A DNA stretch of 64,000 bases from Tricholoma matsutake (taxonomy: Eukaryota > Basidiomycota > Agaricomycetes > Agaricales > Tricholomataceae), in NCBI GenBank assembly GCA_026075535.2, contig AP026547.1:7626001-7690000 (forward strand), written 5' to 3'. Position numbers and translations under genes: made by a program. The notes beneath the pieces are model-generated. The model made no database searches and was not told the DNA's origin. It worked only from the letters and a program-made list of their open reading frames with translations. Position 1 is the stretch's first letter. The number at the start of each line of letters is the position of its first letter. Below are positions 35,323 to 45,338 of the stretch, in pieces.

Positions 35323-36703
35323 TCATGAGCAGGTTGATTTGATGCATGAAACCATGTAGTCAGTTGATCCAATCTTTGAAAGACCCATCATTGGGTTGGG
35401 CATCATCTCCATTTTGTAGAGGACATCACAAAAGTCCATCTGGACCATGATGTGTTTCAGCAACATGTACAAGTGTAAAATGGAAGGTAAGAATGGATAC
35501 AATCCATCAATTAATGCTCGCACTTGGTGCGATGTTGGGATTTGCTAGCATACCTTTGATGTACCTGGCATCAACTTCAATGATGAGATTTTGTATGCCA
35601 ATAACATACAATCAAAGTGCACCAAGCACACAATAGAGTCCATAGAGTTCTAGTTTGGGTTGCGAAAAGCAAGATTCATGGGCATTGAGCATGATAGATC
35701 TGAAATGACTGTAATAGCATTTATGAAGATTATTGGGGTTGCACTGAGCCAAGAAAAATCCAACTGCGATGTGTGAAGTGTCGACTGATACGATGATGGG
35801 TGCATTCAAGGTGTAGTCAATTGCATGAATTGTGGGAGAAGTGATGAGAGCAAGTTTGAGATCTTCTTGTGCTGCAATTTGTGTTGGACTGAATTCGAAT
35901 GGAACATCCTTACATGTGAGGTTGATAAGAGCAGCTGCTCATTTAGCAAAATTCTGTATGAAAATGCAACAAACTCCAATGGTTCCTAAGAAGGCTTTTA
36001 CTTCAGTGAGACTTTGACAAGGTCTCCATTTGCTGATTGTGACAATCCGAGTTGGGTCAGCCATATGACCTTTGATGTTGCAACAATGCCCTAAAACAGT
36101 GATTTCAGGGATGCAAAGGAATAGCTTGGGTCCTGAGAATATCCCTCCACAATATTTCATGTGTTGGATGACACAATTGAGATTTTCGAAGTGTTCCCAA
36201 ATGAAATGATGAATTCCTGGGTTCTGCAAAATAGTTTTGTAGCCTCCCCTGGGGAGTGAGTAGCATGATTTCAGACCTTTGATGGGTGCATCATCAATGT
36301 AGGGGATCATAACATGGGGAATCTTGGGTTGTAGGATAAATGAAATGTTGTCGTGCATGATGGGCACTGAGTTGGTCCAACCCATTGGTAGAGTGACTAT
36401 GTGAAGTGCTCCAAAAGGCATTTGAAAGGTAGTAAGGTCTTGAGATGATTCGGCTACTTTTAATTCGTCAAAGGCAATGTAGAGGTCTAGCATTCCTCCA
36501 CAAGCGCATCCTCCAAACTGTTCTGCTAAATGTTCAGGGATCAGAATGACACCTGAGTGCTGTATAGTGACTTTGTTAAGTTGTTCAAGACTGTATACTG
36601 AGCAAAGTGCTTTGCCATCTTTCTTTATGATGCAAAACCAATGCGAACGATAAGATGAGTTCAAAGGTTCATAGACACTGGCCTCTATTTTCTTCTTGAG
36701 CAT
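35323..36703 (-). pseudogene. pol: Element D reverse transcriptase and RNase H
   Basis: RT reads MLKKKIEASVYEPLNSSYRS, GGMLDLYIAFDE, LPMGWTNSVPI and MIPYIDDAPIKG (the YIDD box, about 36290), ending with VKAFLGTIGVCCIFIQNFAK (35939). RNase H begins near 35809 (APIIVSVDTSHIAVGFFLAQ, FSQPKLELYGLY). These motifs are unlike those of the other gypsy elements here, so D is a separate lineage. An in-frame stop precedes the RNase H block and a frameshift follows it. Confidence 0.85.
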
Positions 36704-38400
36704 GGCGCAAACCTCTTCATAGATCCCTGGCAGAATATGGATGTTTCCTTTGATCCAAGGGGTGTGTGGAATGATGGGGAATTTGATTGGAGGGAAGAAG
36801 TTGGGGCAAAAACTTCCTCATTCTTGTTTGGTTCATGCAAAACCAGTTTTGTGATTTCAAATAAAATTGTGCATGAGTTTTCTTTCCTTGGGCCAAAGGA
36901 AATTGCTGGGATGATTATTATCAATAATCACTTTATGTTTGAGGGTGTATCAGACAGATGGCAAAAATGTTGGAGGTTTAGGATTAAGTTTTGGCATTTC
37001 TTTGAGAGGATCCCCTGTGATCATGCAAGTAATGCGAAATTGATCAGGAAGGTCAGTGACGACTGGTTGTACTTTCAATGCAACAGGCTTGTACTTCTTC
37101 TTAGTGGCTGCAAAGGCAGGATATAGAGAATTGGAGGATAGATAGGTGTGGAATATATAGATGAATCTGGCATAGAGGGGGCCATCGAGGCCGATAAAAA
37201 TGTAACATACTGTTCACTAGCTGTCAAATAGAGATGGGCAATATTATCCAAAGTAGTAGTGGTGTTCAAAGAAGGTGAGGATTCAAAGTCAGGAATGTTC
37301 ACAGTGCATTCGATAAATATAGAAGAGTTCAAATGGTCAAAAGAAATGATGAATGTGCACTGTCCAGTCTCCAAAATATCATCCTCTAGTAGCAAAAATC
37401 CTCACAAACTACTTTTCAATGTTTTGTGGCTCTAGGAAAGGTCAGAATGGTAGAGGAGCATGTCGAGTTAGGATCGTAGATAGTAATTGTCTGAGATTCA
37501 TCACTCCAGTTTTTGATGGCACTTTTGGTGACTATGTCAAAGGGTCAACCAAGTAGGATGTCATAGGCAGGGTTTTGGATTATATGAATCTGCATATAGA
37601 TTGTGATTGTGCCACCTTTGCAAGGGACATTTCATGCTAATCCTAAACTTTCATCAATGCCACCATTAGCTGATTGAAGCAGGATGTGGATGGAAGGATC
37701 GCATGCAAGACCTAGTTCATGACAGACTTCTTCAGACATAGCAATAATCAAAGAACTGGGATCAACTACACTTTCAACAGGGTTTCAACCATTGATGTTC
37801 ATCATAACTGATCTGATCAAATGTGATTCCTTCACAGCAACAAAGGGTCTAGGAATATTGCCAATATGAAGAGAGCTGATATAAGTTTCATATGGGTCAT
37901 TGATCATCAGTACCTCTTCATTGACTAGGTGCACCACATTGTTTCTGTCCTGATTCAGAATGCGATGTGGAGTCAACTGTTCCTTCCATTTCAATGAACT
38001 TCGGGGGATAATAAAAGAAGTTCTTCCATAGTGAGGGTGACGATCAGTGTCTTCATCAAACATGAAAATATGTCCTGAGTGATTTTGTCATTCTGAATGG
38101 GGGCCACTGTGTGGTATGAAGGACCATCACATTCTTTACCTTTACTAGTAGAAGCAAAGTCTTGTTTGTGAGGTGGGAGATAAGTGTTCTCTGATGCTGC
38201 AGCATAAGGATGGACTGGGGGTTGCAAACTCAAGTTGGGTTGTGAATTTGAAGTTGACTGCAAATCTGTGGCAGGTGTTATTTTGGACATAGGTGGATTA
38301 GTCGCCGTGGATGATATCGAAGGAGGAGTGATGATTGGAACAGGAAGCATGACTGGTACTGCTGATGGAGGCACAGACAAAATAGATGGCTGAACTACAG
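36704..38400 (-). pseudogene. pol: Element D protease region and linker
   Basis: The minus strand reads HLVNEEVLMINDPYETYI, then NPVESVVDPSSLIIAMSEEV, which matches the protease active-site position of this lineage (DxG/S type). HILLQSANGGIDESLGLA and NPAYDILLG follow. A worn linker with FESSPSLNTTTTLDNI (37075-37395) leads to RT. There are several frameshifts and stops. Confidence 0.6.
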
Positions 38401-38602
38401 GAGCTGCAATTGGGTTGGGTTTGGGTCGAGCGAAGTTTTGACCACTTCATAAGGCATATAATTCTTGTTCCAAATGAGTGATATGAATATTGGCTGAGGT
38501 ATTCATGTCAGCAATCTGGTAGATCCCCCTAGGAGCAGGAGCTGTAGCAGTGGAAGGTGTGATGCCATACATGAGGGTGGGGACAATATTTACATCTGGG
38601 TT

Positions 38603-39503
38603 TCAACGAATCCACTTGTTGATGCAATCTTTGATGCAATGCCCAGGAATGTTTCGTGGTGTGAACTGTCCATTTGGAAGCATGACCTTTCCTTCGATGT
38701 TCTTCTTACACTTTCCATCATTAATATATGTTTGATAGACCAAACAATGGCTAATGAAGTGTCCCAAAAGACCACAGAAAATACAGACTAGATTTTTGAG
38801 TTGATCCAGGCAAAACCCTTGATTAACACAAGGGGAATTGTTATTCTTATTGTTGGGTTGAGCTCCTGTTAAGGCAGTGATGAGAGGTTGCAAATTTTTC
38901 CAGAATTGCAGATAAATCCTCTGTTTTGATTTGTGGTGATGATGTGGAAGTAGTGGAGATAGACGTTGAAGGCAAAGATGAGGATGGGGCTTGTGAAGTT
39001 GAGGCTGAGGGAGTTTGCAAGGATGTAGTGCCTGCTAAAACAAATTTTGCAGCAGCATGGATGTCATCAAGAGGATAAGGGTTGTCTGGGTAATGATCAG
39101 GGAATTTGAGTTTGAGACAGCATGCGATTTGCACCCATAATCCTGGTTGAAAGCCACAAATGAAAGCCCTGCTTTGTTTGGCTGCTGAAAGTCAATTTTT
39201 CATGGTGAGGAATTTAGTGATATTGTAGAAGGACCTGTAATATAATCCTAATTCATTTGCATCATAGATACCAATGCAAAGTTGTTCACTGATAAGCTTA
39301 TCCATATTGGCAATTGACCACTTCTGGTTGTCTTTGGATCCAGGATACAACTTGTGAATAGCCATCTGATAATTATTGAATGAGACCCCTGTGTCATATT
39401 CTGGGATTGATTCCCAGAGTTTGGAAGTATCAATGTTGACATAACAACAGGCATGTTTTTTCATATCTTTGGAATCAGTAATCCTGCATGTTGAAAACAA
39501 CAT
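38603..39503 (-). pseudogene. gag: Element D gag with CCHC knuckle
   Basis: 39503-39192 encodes a capsid-like helical region (SKLWESIPEYDTGVSFNNY, DELGLYYRSFYNITKFL). 39134-38847 continues it and adds a Ser/Thr-rich stretch. 38893-38603 has CIFCGLLGHFISHC, a full C-x2-C-x4-H-x4-C zinc knuckle. A stop and a frameshift separate the parts. 39504-39900 is a Ser/Glu/Asp-rich leader with no clear domain. Confidence 0.75.
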
Positions 39504-39916
39504 TTTGAGTTCATTAAAGTACTTACAAAGTTCTCAAGGCTGAGTAGGATTGAACTTCAGAGCTGTGAAATGCCCACGAGCTGGCATAGTAGCTTGTGTA
39601 GTCATGAGTATGATAGCTCTTGGAGTAGGGGTTAGGACTTGGGTGATAGAGGGTAGTGGTGTTGAAGTATTCAGAAAGATGAATGAAGAGGTAGAAGCTG
39701 ATGATGAAGAGGTAGAAGATGATGATGAAGACAATGGAACAGGTGAGGGAAAAGGTCAACAATGAGTCAATTCTGCTTCAGTTACTGAAATTAGAATATC
39801 TCCTGATTGTTTGAGAGATTCAAAGGCATGGCAAGTATTGATTTGGAGGTTTCTGGCTTGTGTTGGCCTAAGCTGGGAGATTCAAGATGGATTAGGTGAC
39901 GAAATGATTCAGAAAC

Positions 39917-39934
39917 CCCTCATGGTGGGCTCCA
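39917..39934 (-). promoter_or_regulatory. Element D candidate tRNA primer-binding site
   Basis: On the minus strand, three bases after the 5' LTR end, TGGAGCCCACC begins with the TGG that pairs with a tRNA CCA end. Which tRNA it matches was not determined. Confidence 0.5.
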
Positions 39935-39937
39935 GAA

Positions 39938-40927
39938 TGATGATGCTCAACCCAGAAACTCAACCAAAACCAACAAAACAGGTCTTAGGAGATATAACAT
40001 GAGTCCAAGGAAGGTTGCGAGGTAGTACTGAATATCACTGTGCTAACCAAAGGCCAGTAGATGTACTACAAAACATTGTGAAGCAGTGCTATGCAGTGCA
40101 AAGTCCTGCAAAACCATACAAAGTAGTATGAAACACTACAAAGTGTTTCAAAATGATACAAAAGAGTTTAGCTGTGGTGCAAAGGAAATCAAAAATCCTT
40201 GAACTGGTTTTGACGAGTTCAGGAGATGGTGATGATAGGTGAATATGATGTAGAAGACAACAACAGGGTAGATAGACAATTGACAATAGTTTTGAGAAAC
40301 TGAGTAGCAAAATGACATAGTTCACAGAATATTTGAGAGAGCTCGGACTAAGACTGAGCTAAGACTCAAGAGTAGAACCCTTAAGTCAGACGATATACAA
40401 TATGGGAAGACAATTTCTTGCTTTTTCAACAGTAAATACACCAAACTATACATGTTTTAGAGAGATAGTACTAAAAAGGTAAAAGGCCATGAGGCAAAAC
40501 ATGTGGTAAATATAAGGCAGTGAAAAAGGTGTCAAAATCATCATTTTCTCATAAGGAAACATGCAATATACATGATATATCAAATCTCCTTGTCTTGTTG
40601 TTCCAATAAATCATGAAGACGTCAAAAAGTGCCTCAATGCACCCTAAGGTGCTAGCTGTTGTGTCTCCTTGTGTTTGTCATGGCAGAAACATGATATGTC
40701 AGTGTGTAGAATGTTGGGAATGTGTTTGAGGTGAGGTACAATAAGAAAATGGTGGCCAAAGTCGTTCAAAATGGTACAAAGTCTTTCGAAACGTTTCAAA
40801 GTGTTGTGTCATCGTTTCATGAGTTCGTAGGTGTTCATAAGCATTCACAAAATTGTAAGATATTGTAGAAGATATGTCCGAGTGTGATGTATTGTTTTCT
40901 GAGCTCAGCCATGAGGTGGACCTATCA
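39938..40927 (-). repeat. Element D 5' LTR
   Basis: 990 bp, aligned over its length with 20767-21770. Confidence 0.88.
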
Positions 40928-41873
40928 TTGGTTGAGGCAGGGGAAGTAGTGGTGGCAGCCATTGTCAAGGCTGTTGTCAACAAGAAATGGCACGTTTCCA
41001 GGGTGTACAGGGCAAGTTGGCCTGTGAGCTGTTCCATCAAGCAGCAGACGTGTTCTGATCATGAGAGGTGGGGGAGATGGAAAAACAGCTCATCTGAGGC
41101 CAACCTGGGGTGAGCTGGGTGTACAGGCCCATACATATGTGGATCCAGGCAGCAAACAGGGAGCTCCCCTGTGTGTAGACAATGGAGGTGGGGCCATAGA
41201 TGACATGGAAACACAGGGGGAGATCATTGTCATCATCTGTGACATAGTTGGGGCAGTGGGGGGCTCAATGTGTCAAATGGGAGTTATAGGAATGAGCTGG
41301 GGGAGCACTGACAGTCCGGGGAGCATGTGCCATCGATTTTCAGGTGCCAGGTTTTGTTCTGGAAGTGGTAGGAGTAGGGGAACAGGAATTGTCAAATATG
41401 ATGGGGTAGTTTCACCAGATGGTGCGACAATTTTTTACAGGGGTCCATGGGATGAGCATGGGGGGACTGGGATGACTCCTAGATCGTCGTTTGGGATGGT
41501 GGATCTGCAGTGTTGTCTGGTGAGTAAACAATGTGTTTTGATGAGCACAGCTGCTCATCGTCACATAACTCTGGCTGCTGGGCTATAGATGGGCTCTGTG
41601 TGTCATTTAGGGCTCTGTGAGTGGTCTCTGGGGTGGTAGCCATTGTTTTGGTATGAGATGAGACCCTAGTTGTTGTTTTAGAGGTGGTTGCAACCAGAGT
41701 TGCCATCAACATCGTCAGTGATGTGACAGTGGAACAACAAAGCTTAGGGCTCAAGAGGAGGGGCTAGGGATCTTGCTGGGGGTCTATGAGTCGACTCAGC
41801 AGAGTGTGCCATTGTTTTCAAGGTGTTTGGGGCTGGTTCAAAGCAGGGGATGTGACAGTGGTGGTGATGCGGT
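40928..41873 (-). other. Element I internal region, middle part, with no recognised gene
   Basis: G-rich plus strand. A threonine-rich open stretch on the minus strand (41479-41754) matches no family I know. The right edge carries GATGCGGT (41866-41873), the target duplication of the hAT-type element. Confidence 0.45.
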
Positions 41874-42014
41874 TATGGCATGGCATGGGTAACCCTCGGG
41901 TATATTTCCTCATACCCTTACCTGTACCCATGAACACCACAGGTTTCCATGGGTTACCCATGGTTATTTGTGGGTTTTGAGAAGAATACATATTTTAATA
42001 GTAAACTAAGTTAA

Positions 42015-42290
42015 TAGAAACCCCCTCACTCATGTTTGGAGTGAGGGAGGGGGTGGTGGGCCTATTCTAATAAATAAATTACATTAAATTAATATAGAAA
42101 ACCCCCCCTCTGCATTTTGAGTGAGGTAGGGGGTGGTGCCTGTAGTCAATGAAACACAACAAAAAACCCCCCCTCTTGCATTTGGAGCGAGGGAGGGGGG
42201 TGGTGCCTGTAGTCGCCAAGAACAGAATGAGTAACCCCCCCGCTCGCATTTGCAGCAATAGAGGGGGGGGGTGCTGCCTGTAGTCATTGA
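42015..42290 (+). repeat. Tandem repeat of about 65 bp, four copies, inside the hAT-type element
   Basis: Each unit has AACCCCCCCTCT or a variant, then GCATTTGGAGTGAGG, then GGGGGTGGTGCCTGTAGTC. G-run and C-run lengths vary. 42300-42480 holds two further loosely repeated blocks with CACCCCATGAGCAGTTGCTTGT. Confidence 0.75.
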
Positions 42291-42892
42291 TCCCCATTTC
42301 CACCCCACGAGCAGTTGCTTGTGGCAGCAGTTGGGTCCTTGGGTCCTCCTCCTGGTCATTGTCATCATTCCACCCACTATCCACCCCATGAGCAGTTGCT
42401 TGTGAGGCTGGGGCAGGTGGTGTCCCATCATGACATGGCGGCATTGGCATGGGGTCGTTCCGTGTGAGCTCCTCATTCTGAGGGAATTCCAACCTAGGAA
42501 ATGAAAGAAACAAAATAGTTAGTTTACAAAAAAAGAAATGAACAAAAAAAAAACTTACCATGGGCCCAAACAACACAATCACGTCATTTGGGCCCAGGTG
42601 ATGTGGCACTGTTGGGTGTGTGTCATTAGCTGTCGTCATCCATCATTATCAGTAGTTTAGAACCTGAAAAAGAAGAAACATAATCAATTAGTTTACAAAA
42701 AACAAGAAATGAAACACAAAAAAACTTACTATAGGCCCAAACAATGATTTGCATCATTTGGGCCATGCTATGGTGGTGGTTGGATCATTGTATAGTTTAG
42801 AAATAGATGTGTCTTGAGTATTCAACAAGGTCAGATGATTACTCACCTGACCAAAATCTGGGTACTGGCATACCCGCACATACCCATAAGGC

Positions 42893-42990
42893 TCTCGATG
42901 TCAAACAATTTGTACACTTACGTGGCTTCTTAGGTCTTCAGCAAAATACGCCGATTCCATGCAAGGAGGAGTATTCACGGTGAGGAGGAG
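42893..42990 (+). pseudogene. pol: Element F pol C-terminus, inverted
   Basis: The plus strand reads ALDVKQFVHLRGFLGLQQ, the usual end of a copia RNase H domain. The rest of pol, on the minus strand, ends NIADIFT at about 43830. Turning the segment back gives IADIFTKALDV. A purine tract GAGGAGGAG leads into the LTR. Confidence 0.8.
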
Positions 42991-43330
42991 TGTTGAGATC
43001 TACACCATGAATATGCCCTTTGATGCGGCATGCTAATTGTAGCACACAAAGTGATGCATATTTCCCCTTGTCCATATTCCTTTCTTACAGTTCCTTTATC
43101 ACCTTTTCTATTGTCATACTCGTATATATATCTTACAAGATAGATAAAGACACCTCAGTCCGTCATACACAGACTGAGGTGAGCAGACACTCTAACACTT
43201 ACATTGACTCAATTACTTACTGTACTATTTATAGTTTATTTGTGTATTATCTAGGTACAGTGATAACCGAATATAGTCTGTCATACACAGACTGAGTTTA
43301 TTTGTGTATTATCTAGGTTGGATCTCTATA
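42991..43330 (+). repeat. Element F 3' LTR, inverted
   Basis: TGTTGAGATCTACACC to GGTTGGATCTCTATA, 340 bp, matching 60414-60753 on the other strand. Most differences are CG/TG/CA exchanges. It is followed by CAATC. Confidence 0.9.
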
Positions 43331-43708
43331 CAATCAATTTTTTCACACTGACACTATCTCTGAACAACGACACAACGCCGACTTGACTCCTCCCCCTGAC
43401 TTGCTTCCCTCAGGTCCCTGTCCCCTGCTTGTTTTATTCAAGCTCCTTGCAGCTCATTTGAGACAGTGACCTGCATATCTTGGTTTGCCTGCCATGCTGG
43501 TGGCATTTTTCTTGATGGGTAGACCGTCCCAACCTCATTTGACCCCCCTTCACCTCCCTTGACTCGTTTGATCCTGCTGCCTTTTTCTTGCTCATCTTGT
43601 CTGGTTGTAGGGCATTGTCTTGACCCTGGAAAGCCAGCCTCCTTCTAGGCAATCCTGCTACACCCTCCTGCATCATCAACATCCATCACTACTGCTACGC
43701 ACTGCATC
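43331..43708 (+). other. Element I gag-like start region, carried in the inverted segment
   Basis: Joined to ATGGCAACAATC at 60754-60765 (other strand), this gives an open start MATINFFTLTLSLNNDTTPT, then TGA stops. Later pieces are LPCWWHF, WVDRPNL and LDSFDPAAFFLL. It may be the decayed gag start of element I, but no known domain is visible. Confidence 0.4.
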
Positions 43709-43822
43709 TAGGGCACGGCACAGGTACAGGTAACACCATGTGTTTCCAGTCATGGGTATGCATGGGTATGGGTACAGGTATGGGATTGCCATACCCAGGC
43801 AACACTGTACCCTTTTCCATGG

Positions 43823-44048
43823 TTGGTGAAGATGTCAGCAATATTATCCTTGGTATTGACATAGGATACAGCGAGTTCCTGAGATTGGGCACATTCATGA
43901 AGGAAGTGGAATTTAATGTCGATGTGTTTAACTCTGGAGCGAAGGAGGGGGTCCTCTGAAATGCTAATTGAAGTGGTGTTATCACATAACATTGGAGTCG
44001 GTGTATCGGGCAAATGACCAATAGCAGTAAGTAGGGTACGAATCCAAA
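43823..44048 (-). pseudogene. pol: Element F RNase H, distal part
   Basis: The minus strand reads CIWIRTLLTAIGHLP, MLCDNTTSISISEDP, RVKHIDIKFHFLHE and YVNTKDNIADIFT, typical copia RNase H motifs. It is in frame with the part at 55965-56569 once G and one copy of TGCAC are removed. Confidence 0.88.
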
Positions 44049-44053
44049 TGCAC

Positions 44054-44288
44054 TGTAAGAGATCCTATCTCTTACCATCTTACTTACTAGTGACACCAAC
44101 CACGAATGTGATCAGCATACGCTCGATCGATCACACTTACATCATGGACATGATCACATGACAAATCATGCGTACAATAGTTCTTATTGTAGACAAGATT
44201 GTATTGTGTACTTTACTTTTCTAAACCATACTATTTTCCAGTTAGCTCGTTTGAACCGCCTGAGTGTTTGAAGGACACCTTCATTCCA
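44054..44288 (+). repeat. Element G 5' LTR
   Basis: TGTAAGAGATCC to CTTCATTCCA. It contains the palindrome GTAAGAGATCC/TATCTCTTAC near its start. It differs from 55725-55959 mainly at CG/TG/CA sites. Confidence 0.92.
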
Positions 44289-44901
44289 CTTTTTTTTTTT
44301 AACTCAAAACTAGAAACCTACGAGCAAGACCTATACAGCCAATGCAAATGAAGATAACGCCAAAAAAACTTTTTTCAGACCCACGAGATTGCCAGAACCT
44401 AGGACCCAGAAATGACCAATAAAGTACTTTAGGCAACAGCGGAAACATTAGAAGACTAGGGCTAGACACATTGGCAGCACTTGATGAGCTTACAGGGAAG
44501 CATGCCAAGAAAGAAGCACGCAACAGCACCCCCCACAAAGGGCTGAAAGAGAAAACCCAAGAAACATACAAAGAACCCCAACAAAGTAAATCACCCCAAC
44601 ATTATTTCAGACCAGGCAAGTCGTTTAATCCTATAAAATCACCGATATTCATTGGAAAATCGCATCGTAAAACCTCCCCACCACTCGACTCTTGTACACC
44701 GTGAACAACAATGTCCCAGACACCGTAAATCTTAACACCGACCATCAAACTGTCTCAAAAACCTTCACGAGCCACATCATTGACAATGCGAAACCAGTCA
44801 CAACAACTTCTTCGACAACCTCGAAACACCATTCAATCTTCCTTATCCAGTGTCTCAACGTTGACACCGTCTCCTACACCCAGCCTGCCACCCTTGATGA
44901 C
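44289..44901 (+). other. Element G leader with C-T11 tract in primer-site position
   Basis: Directly after the LTR comes CTTTTTTTTTTTAACTC, with no TGG-type tRNA primer site. The rest up to the gag ATG has two short open frames (44471-44704, 44692-44925) with no recognised domain. It ends with ATGAC (44897-44901), one copy of the duplication made by H. Confidence 0.6.
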
Positions 44902-45327
44902 TATAAGGGCAACCTAAGCCTCTAGCAAAGGGAAATCCGAAGTTAAAATTATGCTACATAATACAGGGATTGGGGGCGCACCTAGCAAAGGGAAATCCGA
45001 AGAGAAAACTCTAAGGATCCCCTTGCTGATGCCCAGTATATGTGAAGACGACAAAAATCAAATATAACCTAAAAATAGAAAAAGGCGGAGATAGGTGGAT
45101 CAAGGCCGCCGAATGACATCATACCAAGGGGTATGTGTCGGAAGGGGTACTCCGCCTCTAAATATAAAAGTGTCAACATATACAAACATGATAGCAAGGG
45201 AAAATTAGTAATAAAATCCGGAAAAATCATAGAAAATGAAGAATAGAAGGAAATGAGGTGGGGAAAAATATGGGACAAACATAAAAAATAGGAAAAACAC
45301 ACAGGGCACCCCCCTAGTCCCCTTACA
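44902..45327 (-). repeat. Element H 3' LTR
   Basis: Minus-strand ends TGTAAGGGG and CCCTTATA. A TATATTTAGAGG box lies about midway on the minus strand. 426 bp, as in the 5' copy. Confidence 0.95.
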
Positions 45328-45338
45328 TCACCCCCTCT

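Larger units (their letters stand above)
20767..40927 (-). mobile_element. Element D: gypsy element with about 1-kb LTRs and antisense gene
   Basis: The LTRs are 20767-21770 (3') and 39938-40927 (5'). On the minus strand: primer site, gag, protease, RT, RNase H and integrase. The plus-strand gene E lies between integrase and the 3' LTR. A purine tract (GGGGGAGGA on the minus strand, 21771-21779) precedes the 3' LTR. Element C was inserted into gene E. No matching 5-bp duplication is seen outside the LTRs (TTCAG against TTGGT), so the insertion edges may have changed or recombined. Confidence 0.85.
41874..43822 (+). mobile_element. hAT-type non-autonomous element, split by an inversion
   Basis: Left end TATGGCATGGCATGGGTAAC at 41874. 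The right end is found inverted at 43709-43822 (TAGGGCACGGCACAGGTAC). The eight bases beside each end are GATGCGGT (41866-41873) and, on the other strand, GATGCAGT (43701-43708), a one-mismatch 8-bp duplication. It is collinear with the copy at 23467-24006. It encodes no protein. Its true length is about 1.13 kb; the segment 42893-43708 is not part of it. Confidence 0.7.

Noticed and set aside
20762..40932. A 5-bp target duplication for element D
   Set aside because: The flanks read TTCAG and TTGGT; they do not match, so none is claimed.
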